The translations under genes and the position numbers were made by a program. From an uncultured Christensenella sp. (GTDB lineage: Bacteria; Bacillota; Clostridia; Christensenellales; UBA1750): a DNA stretch of 64,000 bases. The stretch is from positions 1 to 64,000 of the forward strand of contig CAJJNQ010000010.1 in assembly GCA_905193155.1 (NCBI GenBank), read 5' to 3'. The notes beneath the pieces were generated by a model. The model had not been told where the DNA came from, ran no database searches, and saw only the letters and a list, made by a program, of their open reading frames with translations. Positions 25,466 through 34,852 of the stretch are shown in pieces. Each line of letters begins with the position of its first letter. Within the stretch, counting starts at the first letter, position 1.

Positions 25466-26341
25466 TTGCTGAGCATGACGGGTTATGGCCGCGGCGCGCA
25501 TATCGTGGACGGCCGGGATCTTACCATCGAGCTCAAAAGCGTCAATCACCGCTTTCTGGATCTTGCCTTCCGGATGCCGCGCTCCTTCGCGTATCTGGAG
25601 GATGCGCTGCGCCAGCAGATTCAGTCGCGTTTGGCGCGCGGACATGTCGATATCTTCGTAACCTACCGCAACCTGCGCGATGACAGCCGTACCGTTGCGG
25701 TGGATCACGCCCTGGTCAAGGGCTATACCGCCGCCATGGACGAGATGGCGGAGCTGACCGGGCTTAAAAACGATCTTTCCCTACCGTTCCTAGCCAAAAT
25801 GCCCGACGTTCTGCGTGTGGACGAGGCGGAAGAGGATCGCGATGCGCTGAAAGACCTTGCGATGCTTTGCCTGAACGACGCGTTGGACGAGTTGATCGGC
25901 ATGCGTCAGAAGGAAGGGGCGCGCATGGGCGCAGATATTTCCAATCGGCTGAACAATATCGAGAGCATGACGGAAAAGGTGGCGCTGCGCGCGCCCGCCG
26001 TCGTGGAGGATTACCGCGTCAAGCTCACCCAGCGCGTGAGCGAAATCCTTCAGGAGCAGCCGGTAGATATCGCCCGCATCACGCAGGAAGTGGCCATGTT
26101 CTGCGACCGCGTCAACATTGACGAGGAAATTGCGCGCATGCACAGCCATTTGAAAGCCATGCGCGACGCGCTGGCCGGAACCGAGGCGATGGGCCGCCGC
26201 CTGGACTTCATCGTGCAGGAGATGAACCGCGAGGCCAACACCATGGGCTCCAAAGCGTCGGATATTGAGCTGGTAAACCTGGTTGTGGGACTTAAATCCG
26301 AAATCGAAAAGATTCGCGAGCAGGTGCAGAACCTCGAATAA
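25466..26341 (+). CDS. yicC: YicC family endoribonuclease-like protein
   Basis: The 291-residue protein has the N-terminal YicC motif SMTGYGRG and the C-terminal DUF1732 domain (EVAMFCDRVNIDEEIARMHSH, and RLDFIVQEMNREANTMGSK). YicC proteins were described as endoribonucleases acting on small RNAs in E. coli; the role in Clostridia is less clear. The TTG at 25466 is preferred over the ATG at 25475 because GGGGGAAG (25452-25459) is at proper distance from TTG. It is the first gene of the long housekeeping operon; remA follows after 24 bases, the usual yicC-remA-gmk order. Confidence 0.9.
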   Translation: MLSMTGYGRGAHIVDGRDLTIELKSVNHRFLDLAFRMPRSFAYLEDALRQQIQSRLARGHVDIFVTYRNLRDDSRTVAVDHALVKGYTAAMDEMAELTGLKNDLSLPFLAKMPDVLRVDEAEEDRDALKDLAMLCLNDALDELIGMRQKEGARMGADISNRLNNIESMTEKVALRAPAVVEDYRVKLTQRVSEILQEQPVDIARITQEVAMFCDRVNIDEEIARMHSHLKAMRDALAGTEAMGRRLDFIVQEMNREANTMGSKASDIELVNLVVGLKSEIEKIREQVQNLE

Positions 26342-26365
26342 AACTCGGAAGGGGAGTGGAAAAGT

Positions 26366-26644
26366 ATGGGCGTTAAGCTCATCAATGTCGGTTACGGCAA
26401 CTTCGTTTCCGCAGATCGCCTGATTTCCATCGTCGGCCCGGAATCCGCTCCCGTCAAGCGCATTGTACAGGAGGCGCGCGAGGGACACACCCTCATCGAC
26501 GCATCCTGCGGCCGCCGCACCCGCGCAGTGCTTATCATGGACAGCGGGCACGTCGTGCTCTCGGCCGTGCAGCCCGAAACCGTGGCGCACCGGCTCGATG
26601 ACAGGACAGACACAGGTCTTACAGAGGAGGAGAGCGATGAATAA
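26366..26644 (+). CDS. remA: Extracellular matrix regulatory protein RemA (DUF370)
   Basis: The 92-residue protein has the RemA hallmarks: GYGNFV near the N-terminus, IVGPESAPVKRIVQEARE, and the conserved DASCGRRTRAVLI. In Bacillus, RemA is a ring-forming DNA-binding activator of biofilm matrix operons. Here it may have a wider regulatory role. It lies between yicC and gmk as in most Firmicutes. Its last codons overlap the gmk start by eight bases, so translation is coupled. Confidence 0.92.
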   Translation: MGVKLINVGYGNFVSADRLISIVGPESAPVKRIVQEAREGHTLIDASCGRRTRAVLIMDSGHVVLSAVQPETVAHRLDDRTDTGLTEEESDE

Positions 26645-27257
26645 GGGAAAGCTGGTCGTCATATCCGGCCCCAGCGGCATCGGCAAGGGCACCGTTTGCA
26701 AGGAGCTCATCCAGAAGGACAAAAGCGTGGTGCTCTCCGTTTCCTGGACGACGCGCGAGCGTCGCAAGGGTGAGGAGGAGGGTGTCACCTATTTTTACCG
26801 CACCGAGGAGCAGTTCGACGAAATGATCGCAAAGGGCGGCTTTCTCGAATATGCGGGGATTTACGGCGGGCGTTACGGCACGCCGCGCGATTATGTCGCT
26901 CAAAGAATGCGTGAGGGTAAGAACGTCGTGCTTGAGATTGAAACCAAGGGTGCGATGAAGGTCATGGAAGCGGAAAAAGACGTCATTTCCATCTACCTGC
27001 TGCCCCCCACCATGAAGGTGCTGCGCGACCGCCTCATAAATCGGGGGCGCGAAGGCTACGAAAAGGCCATGCAGCGCTTCCGCTGCGCCTACGACGAGAT
27101 CGATCTGGCGCGGGATTATCAGTATTATATTGTCAACGAGCAGCTGAATGCCACTGTCCGCAGCATCATGAACATTCTTCGCGGAGAATACCGGAATCCG
27201 GACGATCTGGATGGCAGGATCCGCAGACTGAAGGAGGAAGTTTCCAATGATCATTGA
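26637..27257 (+). CDS. gmk: Guanylate kinase
   Basis: The 206-residue enzyme converts GMP and ATP to GDP and ADP. The P-loop is SGPSGIGKGT (about 10-19). The GMP-binding residues lie in SWTTRERRKGEEEGVTYFYR, and the lid region follows in INRGREGYEKAMQRF. The ATG at 26637 has GAGGAGGAGAG upstream and lies within the end of remA; the frame upstream is a remA shadow. It overlaps rpoZ by eleven bases. Confidence 0.95.
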   Translation: MNKGKLVVISGPSGIGKGTVCKELIQKDKSVVLSVSWTTRERRKGEEEGVTYFYRTEEQFDEMIAKGGFLEYAGIYGGRYGTPRDYVAQRMREGKNVVLEIETKGAMKVMEAEKDVISIYLLPPTMKVLRDRLINRGREGYEKAMQRFRCAYDEIDLARDYQYYIVNEQLNATVRSIMNILRGEYRNPDDLDGRIRRLKEEVSNDH

Positions 27258-27447
27258 TCCGCCGATCACTTCGATTTCCAAGCGTGCCAATTGCCGCTAT
27301 ACCCTGATTGTAGAAGTATCTAAGCGCGCGCGCCAGCTCGTAGCGGGTGCGGAACCCCTGATCCCCACCACCGAAACCAAGCCGGTTTCCATCGCTGTGC
27401 GCGAGGTGGATCAGGGTCTGATCGATTACACCCTGGCTGACGATTGA
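27247..27447 (+). CDS. rpoZ: DNA-directed RNA polymerase subunit omega
   Basis: The short product of 66 residues has the usual omega sequence: PPITSISKRANCRYTLIVEVSKRARQL and the later KPVSIAVREV. Omega helps RNA polymerase assembly by binding beta-prime. It starts eleven bases inside gmk, which is the common gmk-rpoZ order, and precedes coaBC by 22 bases. An AAGGAGGAAG ribosome binding site is inside gmk. Confidence 0.92.
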   Translation: MIIDPPITSISKRANCRYTLIVEVSKRARQLVAGAEPLIPTTETKPVSIAVREVDQGLIDYTLADD

Positions 27448-27469
27448 TCGAAATCGAAAGGGAATCCCA

Positions 27470-28663
27470 ATGATGAACGGCAAAAACGTTGTCCTGGGCA
27501 TCACCGGCGGCATCGCGGCCTATCGGGCTGCACAGATCGCGCGGGAGATGACCAAGCGCGGTGCGCACGTCTATTGCATTTTAACGAGGAATGCGACCAA
27601 TTTCATCACGCAGCAGACCATGGAAACCCTGACGGGGAACCCCGCCGTGGTGGATATGTTTGCGCGGCCGGACAAATGGGAAGTGGAACACATCGCGCTC
27701 GCCAAACGGGCCGATGTGTTCCTTGTTGCACCAGCGAGCGCAAATTTCATCGGCAAGGTCGCATCCGGCGTGGCGGATGATATGCTCACCACTACCGTCA
27801 TGGCGACCCGCGCGCCGCTGCTCATTGCCCCGGCGATGAACAGCAATATGTATGAAAACCCCGTTACCCAGCGCAACATGCAGACGCTTAAAACTTTACT
27901 CCGCGCGCAGTTCATCGAGCCGAAGGTCGGCTTGCTGGCCTGCAACGACGTGGGCAAGGGGCACATCGCGGATGATGAGACCATTCTCGAAGCAGTGGAG
28001 CGCGCCTTGACGCCGGGAGATCTGACCGGAAAAAAAGTGCTTGTGACTGCGGGCCCCACGCGCGAGGCATTGGATCCGGTGCGTTTTTTGACCAATCGTT
28101 CGTCCGGCCGCATGGGCTATGCGCTGGCGGAAGCTGCGGCGCGGCGCGGCGCGGAGGTCACGCTGGTTTCCGGCCCTGTGGCACTGGAATGCCCTACGGG
28201 CGTGCGCCGCGAGTTTGTCGAGAGCACGCAGGATCTTTATTGCGCGATGGAGCGTCTTTGCAGGGAGCAGGACGTCATCATTCAGGCTGCCGCTCCTGCG
28301 GACTACCGCCCGGCGCACATCGCCGGGCAGAAGATCAAGAAGGCCGATGGGGAAGCCATGGAGCTGAAGCTTGTGGAAAATCCGGACGTTGCCGCGATGG
28401 TCGGCAGCAAAAAGCGCCCCGGTCAGGTGCTGGTCGCCTTTGCCGCCGAAACGCAGAATCTGAGCGAAAATGCGGCCAAGAAGTTGGATAAGAAGAACGT
28501 TGACTTCATCGTCGGCAACGATGTAACGCGTCCCGGCGCGGGCTTTGATGTGGATACCAATATCATCACCATCTTCGACCGCAGCGGCGCAACCGAGCTG
28601 CCGATGATGAAAAAGACCGAGGTCGCCGACAAAATACTGGATCATGTGCTGAAGTTCTTCTGA
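27470..28663 (+). CDS. coaBC: Bifunctional phosphopantothenoylcysteine decarboxylase / phosphopantothenate-cysteine ligase
   Basis: The 397-residue CoA-biosynthesis enzyme has the N-terminal flavin-dependent CoaC half (about 1-180), with GITGGIAAYRA, the catalytic His in VEHIALA, PAMNSNMYENP and the substrate-clamp segment around LACNDVGKGHIAD. The CoaB half (about 190-397) has TAGPTREALDPVRFLTN, SSGRMGYALA and AAPADYRPA with the conserved Lys. Two ATGs stand in tandem at 27470 and 27473; either could be used. The order gmk-rpoZ-coaBC-priA is standard in Firmicutes. Confidence 0.94.
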   Translation: MMNGKNVVLGITGGIAAYRAAQIAREMTKRGAHVYCILTRNATNFITQQTMETLTGNPAVVDMFARPDKWEVEHIALAKRADVFLVAPASANFIGKVASGVADDMLTTTVMATRAPLLIAPAMNSNMYENPVTQRNMQTLKTLLRAQFIEPKVGLLACNDVGKGHIADDETILEAVERALTPGDLTGKKVLVTAGPTREALDPVRFLTNRSSGRMGYALAEAAARRGAEVTLVSGPVALECPTGVRREFVESTQDLYCAMERLCREQDVIIQAAAPADYRPAHIAGQKIKKADGEAMELKLVENPDVAAMVGSKKRPGQVLVAFAAETQNLSENAAKKLDKKNVDFIVGNDVTRPGAGFDVDTNIITIFDRSGATELPMMKKTEVADKILDHVLKFF

Positions 28664-28692
28664 ACGGGAGAAAAGAGAGGGGGGCGGCGGCG

Positions 28693-30909
28693 ATGTATGC
28701 GCAGATCATTGTGGACGTCAACAGCCGGGATGTGGATAAGCTCTTCACCTATGCCGTCCCCGAAGAGATGGAGCTTTGCGCCGGAATGCGCGTTACTGCG
28801 CCTTTCGGCCCGCGAACGCTCACCGGCATGGTGGTCAGCGTCAGCGATCATACCGACGTGGCGGTCGAAAAGATCCGCCCCCTGCTCAGCCGCATCGACG
28901 ATGAACCCGTCGTCCAGCCGGAGATGATGCAGCTTGCCTTCTGGATACGCGATACTTACCGCACCACCATGGCCGCCGCGCTGCGCTGCATCCTGCCTGC
29001 GCAGGTGCGCAGCGGCAAGGTGCGTCCGCTCACCCGCCTGGCTGTGCGGCTGACAGAAGAAGTGGGTGCGGCCTGTGCCAAGTGCAAGCGCAGTGCCAAG
29101 CAGTGTGAGTTGATTCGTCTGCTCGACGGCAATCCGGATGGCCTGCTGCTTTCGGAAATCGACATGGATGGTGCGCCTGCCGTGGCGCGCGCCTTGGAAA
29201 AGAAGGGGCTTGCTGAAATCTTCGTCCAGCAGGTTCGCCGCGTTCCGTATATTCATCTGGAAGGCGATTTGGACGAGTTTCATCTGAGCGAAGCGCAGCG
29301 CCATGCCGTAGAGGCCATCACCGCTTCATTGGACGGCGAGACGCAGTCCTTTTTGCTGCACGGCGTGACGGGCAGCGGCAAAACCGAGGTCTATTTGCAC
29401 GTTGTGCGTCAGGCGCTGCTGCGCGGCAAGGGCGCGATCCTGCTTGTGCCGGAAATCGCGTTGACACCGCAGATGGTCAGCTGGTTCCGCTCCCGCTTTG
29501 GAGATACCGCTGCCGTGCTGCATTCCGGTCTTTCACAGGGTGAAAAATATGACGAATGGCGGCGCATCCGCCGGGGCGAGGCGCGCGTGGTCATTGGGGC
29601 TCGCTCGGCGGTGTTTGCGCCGGTGAGCAGCCTTGGCCTGATCCTGATCGATGAGGAGCATGAATCGACCTACCGCAGCGATACCCATCCCTGTTACGAC
29701 GCGCGGCAGGTGGCGCGGGAGCGCTGCCGTCTGGAACATGCCAGCCTTGTGTTGGGCAGCGCCACGCCATCGATTGACACCTACGCCCGCACGCTGCACG
29801 GGCAGAACGTGCTGCTGGAAATGAGAGAGCGCGTTGCGGGCCGACCTCTGCCCGAGGTCGAAATCGTCGATATGCGCAAAGAGCTGGTCAGCGGCAACCG
29901 CAGCATTTTTTCCCGCGCGCTGCACGATGCGCTGGAGGAAACCCTGATGCAGGGACGGCAGGCGGTGCTGTTCCACAACCGCCGGGGGTATTCCAGCTTC
30001 GTCAAGTGCCGCGCCTGCGGCTACACGGTGCATTGCCCGCATTGCGATGTGACGATGACCTACCATTCGGTGGACGATACCGTCAAGTGCCATTATTGCG
30101 GCACCGAGATGACGTCGCCCAAGGTTTGTCCGGCCTGCGGATCGCCCTATATCCGCAAATTCGGCGTGGGTACGCAGCAGGTGGAGGAAAAGCTCAAGCA
30201 GGAATTTCCCTACGTCAAAACCGTGCGGCTGGATAATGATACCACGCGCGGCAAGGATGATCTGGTGCGGCTATTGACCGCCTTCCGCAAAGGGGAGGCG
30301 CAGGTACTCATCGGCACGCAGATGATCGCCAAGGGACACGATTTTCCCAACGTCACGCTCGTGGGCGTGATTGCGGCGGATATGACGCTGAACCTGCCCG
30401 ATTACCGCAGCGAAGAGCGCACGTTTCAGCTTTTGACGCAGGTGGAGGGGCGCGCCGGCCGCGGCGTTTTTCCCGGCCGCGTGATCGTGCAGAGTTATGA
30501 GCCGGATCATTACGCCGTCCGTATGGCTGCCACGCAGGATTACCGCGCCTTTTACGACGAGGAAATTCGTCGCAGAAGGAGAAGGCTCTATCCGCCCTAC
30601 ACGTTGATGATGCGCATTTTGCTTACCGGTGCGGAGCAGAGCGATGTGCGCGCCTCTGCAGAGGTGTTGGAAATGCAGGTGAGTGACTGGTTTGCGCAAA
30701 GCAAGATACGGCGCAATCAGATGATACAGGTACACGCCATGGAGGCGCCTTTGGGCCGCATCCGTGACGAATACCGCTATCAGGTATTTATCAAAATGTA
30801 TGCAAAAGGCAGCGACGAGGCCGTGGACGCCATCGCGCAGCTGGTGCGGGAGAGTGAGTGCCCCGGCATTCGGGTGGATATGGAGCTCAATCCCGCGAGT
30901 TTTATGTGA
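28693..30909 (+). CDS. priA: Primosomal replication-restart helicase PriA
   Basis: The 738-residue protein has an N-terminal fork-binding domain and an SF2 helicase core with Walker A GVTGSGKTEVY (about 225-235) and the DEEH box (LILIDEEH). Eight Cys in four CxxC-type pairs between about residues 440 and 490 (CRACG, CPHC, CHYCG, CPACG) bind two zinc ions. It reloads the replisome at stalled forks. The start is preceded by GAGAGGGGGG. The end is 17 bases before def. Confidence 0.95.
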   Translation: MYAQIIVDVNSRDVDKLFTYAVPEEMELCAGMRVTAPFGPRTLTGMVVSVSDHTDVAVEKIRPLLSRIDDEPVVQPEMMQLAFWIRDTYRTTMAAALRCILPAQVRSGKVRPLTRLAVRLTEEVGAACAKCKRSAKQCELIRLLDGNPDGLLLSEIDMDGAPAVARALEKKGLAEIFVQQVRRVPYIHLEGDLDEFHLSEAQRHAVEAITASLDGETQSFLLHGVTGSGKTEVYLHVVRQALLRGKGAILLVPEIALTPQMVSWFRSRFGDTAAVLHSGLSQGEKYDEWRRIRRGEARVVIGARSAVFAPVSSLGLILIDEEHESTYRSDTHPCYDARQVARERCRLEHASLVLGSATPSIDTYARTLHGQNVLLEMRERVAGRPLPEVEIVDMRKELVSGNRSIFSRALHDALEETLMQGRQAVLFHNRRGYSSFVKCRACGYTVHCPHCDVTMTYHSVDDTVKCHYCGTEMTSPKVCPACGSPYIRKFGVGTQQVEEKLKQEFPYVKTVRLDNDTTRGKDDLVRLLTAFRKGEAQVLIGTQMIAKGHDFPNVTLVGVIAADMTLNLPDYRSEERTFQLLTQVEGRAGRGVFPGRVIVQSYEPDHYAVRMAATQDYRAFYDEEIRRRRRRLYPPYTLMMRILLTGAEQSDVRASAEVLEMQVSDWFAQSKIRRNQMIQVHAMEAPLGRIRDEYRYQVFIKMYAKGSDEAVDAIAQLVRESECPGIRVDMELNPASFM

Positions 30910-30926
30910 AAACAGGAGGTAGGCAA

Positions 30927-31388
30927 ATGGCTCTTAGAAATATCGTAAAGGTCGGCGACGACGTGCTGCGCAAGAAGTGCCGCCCCGTCACCATGATCGA
31001 CCCAAAGATCCATCAGCTGCTGGACGACATGGCTCAGACCATGCACGAGGCCAATGGCGTGGGCCTTGCCGCGCCACAGGTCGGCTTGCTCAAGCGTATC
31101 GTCGTGATTGACATTGGCGAGGGTGTGATCGAGTTGATCAACCCGGAGATCATCTCCGCATCCGGCTCCCAGACCGACGACGAAGGCTGCCTGTCCGTGC
31201 CGGGCAAATATCTGCCCGTGACCCGTCCCGATGTGGTCGAGGTTCGCGCCGTCAACCGCTTCGGCAAGGCCTTCACCATGAAGGGTGAAGGGCTGCTGGC
31301 CAGAGCCTTCTGCCACGAGATTGACCATCTGGACGGTCGTCTGTTCCTCGATGTCTATAAGGAACAGCAGAAGGAAAAGAAGGATTGA
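30927..31388 (+). CDS. def: Peptide deformylase
   Basis: The 153-residue metal hydrolase removes the formyl group from nascent proteins. All three motifs are intact: GVGLAAPQVG (44-53), EGCLS with Cys88, and HEIDH (130-134) with both His and Glu131. The ATG at 30927 follows ACAGGAGGTAGG; the frame upstream is inside priA. It is followed by fmt, the enzyme that adds the formyl group, in the universal def-fmt pairing. Confidence 0.96.
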   Translation: MALRNIVKVGDDVLRKKCRPVTMIDPKIHQLLDDMAQTMHEANGVGLAAPQVGLLKRIVVIDIGEGVIELINPEIISASGSQTDDEGCLSVPGKYLPVTRPDVVEVRAVNRFGKAFTMKGEGLLARAFCHEIDHLDGRLFLDVYKEQQKEKKD

Positions 31389-31405
31389 CGGAGGGAATTG
31401 AATCG

Positions 31406-32359
31406 ATGCGCATTGTTTTCATGGGCACGCCGGAGTTTGCCGTGCCGTCGCTGGAGGCGTTGATCGGCGCGGGCTATGAGGTTGTGGGCGCGGTGACCCA
31501 GCCGGATCGTCCCGTCGGCCGCAAGGGCAAGCTCACGCCCCCGCCGGTCAAGGTCTGCGCACAGCAGCATGGCATCCCCGTGCTGCAATTTGAGCGCATC
31601 CGCCGCCCGGAGGGACGCGAGGCGCTGGAAGCGCTGAAGCCCGATCTGTTTGTGACGGCGGCCTTCGGGCAGATCCTTTCGGCCAAGGTGCTGGCGATTC
31701 CGAAACTCGGCACCATCAACGTCCATGCATCGCTGCTGCCGGAATATCGTGGTTCCGCACCCATCAACTGGTGCCTCATCAACGGCGAAACCCGCACGGG
31801 CGTGACCACTATGATGACCGATATCGGCATTGATACCGGCGATATGCTGCTGCGCGACGAGGTCGAAATCGGCCCTGATGAAAATGCGGAGGAGCTGACC
31901 GAGCGCCTGTCTCGCGTGGGTGCGCAGACCCTGCTGCGCACGCTCAAGGCGTTGGAAAACGGCACGCTGACCCGCACGCCGCAGGACGAGAGCAAATCCT
32001 CCTATCAGCCCATGCTGGAAAAGACGCTGGGCTGCATTGACTGGAACAAGCCGGCGCAGAGCATTCATAACCTCGTGCGCGGGGTCAATCCTTGGCCCGG
32101 CGCGTATACGCAGATGGAGAGCGGCGTGCTCAAGGTGTGGAAGACCGCGCTGACCGAGCAGAAAACCGACGCGCCTGCCGGGACCATTGTCAAAGCGAAT
32201 GGCAAAGAAGGGCTGTTTGTGGCCTGTGGAGAGGGCGTTTTGCAGATCGTGGAAATGCAGGCCCCCGGCTCGAAACGAATGAACGCACGCGATTACCTGC
32301 GCGGCAAGCCCATGCAGGAAGGCGCGGTATTGGGAGAGAATCATGCCGAATCCGAATGA
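31406..32359 (+). CDS. fmt: Methionyl-tRNA formyltransferase
   Basis: The 317-residue enzyme formylates Met-tRNA(fMet) with 10-formyl-THF. The N-terminal formyl transferase fold carries MGTPEFAVPSL, the catalytic Asn/His region INVHASLLPEYRGSAPINW and the Asp in TDIGIDTGDML. The C-terminal OB-like tRNA-binding domain begins about residue 205. The ATG at 31406 follows GGAGGG; an upstream in-frame TTG at 31385 lacks a ribosome binding site. The end overlaps rsmB by 17 bases. Confidence 0.95.
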   Translation: MRIVFMGTPEFAVPSLEALIGAGYEVVGAVTQPDRPVGRKGKLTPPPVKVCAQQHGIPVLQFERIRRPEGREALEALKPDLFVTAAFGQILSAKVLAIPKLGTINVHASLLPEYRGSAPINWCLINGETRTGVTTMMTDIGIDTGDMLLRDEVEIGPDENAEELTERLSRVGAQTLLRTLKALENGTLTRTPQDESKSSYQPMLEKTLGCIDWNKPAQSIHNLVRGVNPWPGAYTQMESGVLKVWKTALTEQKTDAPAGTIVKANGKEGLFVACGEGVLQIVEMQAPGSKRMNARDYLRGKPMQEGAVLGENHAESE

Positions 32360-33764
32360 GCGCCGCCCGGCGCGCAAGCCCGACCCCAAAGCAGCAAACG
32401 CCCGCTGGGGCGAAAAGTCTCGGAGCGCCAAAGGCCCTGCGCCCGCCCGCGTCGCCGCACTGGAAGCGCTGATGGATGTGCAGATTTCCGATGCTTACGC
32501 AGGGCTTGCCCTGACGCGCCGCATCGCTTCCGCGCGCCTTTCCGCGCTGGATCGACGGTTGATGACGGAACTGTTCTATGGCGTGTTGGAAAACCGCATC
32601 TGTCTGGATTACATCCTTTCCAAGTACATGGAGCGTCCCTGCGGCGACGATGTGACGCTGGATATCCTCCGCATGGGCGTGTATCAACTCGTTTTCATGG
32701 ATAAAATTCCGGAAAACGCCGCCTGCAACGATGCAGTGGAGCTGACGCGCCGCTTCCACAGAGAGAAGATGAGCGGGCTGGTCAACGCCGTGCTGCGCGG
32801 TCTGGTGCGCGATCGTTCCCGAATCGTCTATCCGGAAGATCCTGCCGAGTTCCTCTCGGTGCGCTATTCCTTCCCGCGTTGGCTGGTGGATCTGCTCATC
32901 GACGAATACGGCATGGATTTCGCCAAGGAGATGATCTCCTTCCGTGATAAGCAGCACGACGTGACCATCCGCCCGAATCTGTTGAAGATGGATGCGCCCG
33001 CGTTTGAAAAGTATCTGACCGATCAGGGCTTTGACTGGGAAAAGAGCGCTGCGCCCGGCGTTTATCGCGTGCGCGGCGGATTTGTGTCTCAGCATCCCGG
33101 CTTCCGCCAGGGACTTTATTCCATCATGGGCGAGTCCTCCTATTTGGCGGCGCTGGTGGTCGGGGTAAAGCCCGGCATGCAGGTGCTGGATGCCTGCGCT
33201 GCGCCCGGCGGCAAGACCTGCTGCATGGCGGAACAGATGGCGGGCTCCGGTCGTGTATATGCGTGGGACCTGCACGAGCATCGCGTCAAGCTCATCTCCG
33301 GCGCGTCGCAGCGCCTGGGGCTGGATAACGTTCGTCCGCGCGTGCAGGATGCAAGCCGTCCGGTGGAGGATATGAACGAGCGCATGGACGCCGTGCTGGT
33401 GGACGCGCCCTGTTCGGGTTTGGGGGTATATTTGTCCAAGCCGGACATCAAGTATCGCCTTCGTCCGGAAGAGCCGATGGAACTGCACGAATTGCAGCTC
33501 AAGATATTGGACGCCTGCGCGCGATACGTCAAGCCGGGCGGCACGCTGGTCTATTCCACCTGCACGCTTTTCAGGGAGGAAAATGAGCTGACAGTGCAGG
33601 AGTTTTTGAAAAAACATCCGTCCTTCGAGCTGAAGGGGCTGGCCGAGAGAATGCCGGAGCCCTTTGCCGAAAAGGTCAGGGACGGAATGCTGACGCTTTA
33701 TCCGCACAGGGACGGTACGGATGGGTTCTTTATCGCCCGCATGGTGCGCAAAAAGCGTGGATGA
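32343..33764 (+). CDS. rsmB: 16S rRNA (cytosine-967 C5)-methyltransferase RsmB
   Basis: The 473-residue protein has a basic, low-complexity N-terminal extension (about 1-35), a NusB-like domain (about 36-165) and a Rossmann methyltransferase domain. The SAM site is DACAAPGGKTC. The catalytic Cys residues are seen in DAPCSGLG and STCTLFREEN. It methylates C967 of 16S rRNA. It overlaps fmt by 17 bases and precedes rlmN by 40 bases, the same order as in Bacillus (def-fmt-rsmB-rlmN). Confidence 0.94.
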   Translation: MPNPNERRPARKPDPKAANARWGEKSRSAKGPAPARVAALEALMDVQISDAYAGLALTRRIASARLSALDRRLMTELFYGVLENRICLDYILSKYMERPCGDDVTLDILRMGVYQLVFMDKIPENAACNDAVELTRRFHREKMSGLVNAVLRGLVRDRSRIVYPEDPAEFLSVRYSFPRWLVDLLIDEYGMDFAKEMISFRDKQHDVTIRPNLLKMDAPAFEKYLTDQGFDWEKSAAPGVYRVRGGFVSQHPGFRQGLYSIMGESSYLAALVVGVKPGMQVLDACAAPGGKTCCMAEQMAGSGRVYAWDLHEHRVKLISGASQRLGLDNVRPRVQDASRPVEDMNERMDAVLVDAPCSGLGVYLSKPDIKYRLRPEEPMELHELQLKILDACARYVKPGGTLVYSTCTLFREENELTVQEFLKKHPSFELKGLAERMPEPFAEKVRDGMLTLYPHRDGTDGFFIARMVRKKRG

Positions 33765-33804
33765 TGCAGATTTATGGAATGAAAAAGAGAAGGAGGTCGT
33801 GCAG

Positions 33805-34851
33805 ATGAAGGATTGCTTGCTGGGGTATTCGCAGCAGGAGCTGATCGAATACTTTGCGCAGCTCGGCGAAAAGCCCTTCCGCGCCAAACAGGTCTACGGC
33901 TGGCTGCAAAAGGGCGCGGATTTCCCGGAAATGCGCAATCTCCCCGCGTCGCTTCAGCAGAAGCTGAGCCAGACGGAAACCGCCATCGGCGTCAAGATCA
34001 TCAAAACCCTGCGTTCCGAAAAGGACGGCACGGAAAAATATCTTTTCTCGCTGGCCGACGGCAACGTTGTCGAGGGCGTGCTGATGCGCTATCATTACGG
34101 CAATACCCTGTGTATTTCTTCGCAGGTGGGTTGCCGCATGGGCTGCGCCTTCTGCGCGTCCACGCTGGAAGGCCGTGTGCGCGACATGACTGCGGGAGAA
34201 ATGATGGGCGAGGTCGTCGCCGTCAACCGCCTGCACCAGCAGGGCGATCAGCGCGGCGTGACCAATATCGTGATGATGGGCAGCGGCGAGCCGATGGACA
34301 ATTATGACAATGTGCTGCGGTTTTTGCATCTGGTGTCCGCGCCGGAGGGCATTTGCATCAGCCTGCGCAACGTATCGGTTTCGACCTGCGGCCTGTGCGA
34401 CCGCATTGATCGGCTGGCGGAGGAAAATCTGCCCATCACGCTGTCGATCTCGCTGCACGCGCCCACGGATGAAGCGCGCCGCCGCATCATGCCGGTGGCC
34501 AATAAATACGGAATCTCCCGCTTGATGGAATCCTGCCGAAATTATGTAAACCATACAGGGCGCAGGATCGTGTTTGAATACGCGCTGATTGAGGGCGTGA
34601 ACACGGCGCTGGAAGATGCGGATCAGCTGGCGGCGCTCACACGCGGGCTGCTTTGTCACGTCAACCTGATTCCGCTCAACGACGTGCCGGAGCGCAGTCT
34701 GCGCGCGCCCGGCCGCAAGGGCATCGATGCCTTCCAGCATCGTCTGGAGGAGTTGGGCGTATCGGTGACGCGCCGGCGCGAGATGGGGGCGGATATCGAA
34801 GGTGCCTGCGGGCAGCTGCGCCGTAAGCACTTGAGCACGGAGGGAAGCTGA
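33805..34851 (+). CDS. rlmN: 23S rRNA (adenine-2503 C2)-methyltransferase RlmN
   Basis: The 348-residue radical-SAM enzyme has the CxxxCxxC cluster at C110, C114 and C117 (GCRMGCAFCAS). GSGEPMDNYDN is the SAM-binding GEP motif. The second catalytic Cys pair member is near the C-terminus (EGACGQL). It methylates A2503 of 23S rRNA and A37 of some tRNAs. The ATG at 33805 has AAGGAGGT at 33790-33797. The stop is one base before prpC. Confidence 0.95.
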   Translation: MKDCLLGYSQQELIEYFAQLGEKPFRAKQVYGWLQKGADFPEMRNLPASLQQKLSQTETAIGVKIIKTLRSEKDGTEKYLFSLADGNVVEGVLMRYHYGNTLCISSQVGCRMGCAFCASTLEGRVRDMTAGEMMGEVVAVNRLHQQGDQRGVTNIVMMGSGEPMDNYDNVLRFLHLVSAPEGICISLRNVSVSTCGLCDRIDRLAEENLPITLSISLHAPTDEARRRIMPVANKYGISRLMESCRNYVNHTGRRIVFEYALIEGVNTALEDADQLAALTRGLLCHVNLIPLNDVPERSLRAPGRKGIDAFQHRLEELGVSVTRRREMGADIEGACGQLRRKHLSTEGS

Positions 34852-34852
34852 C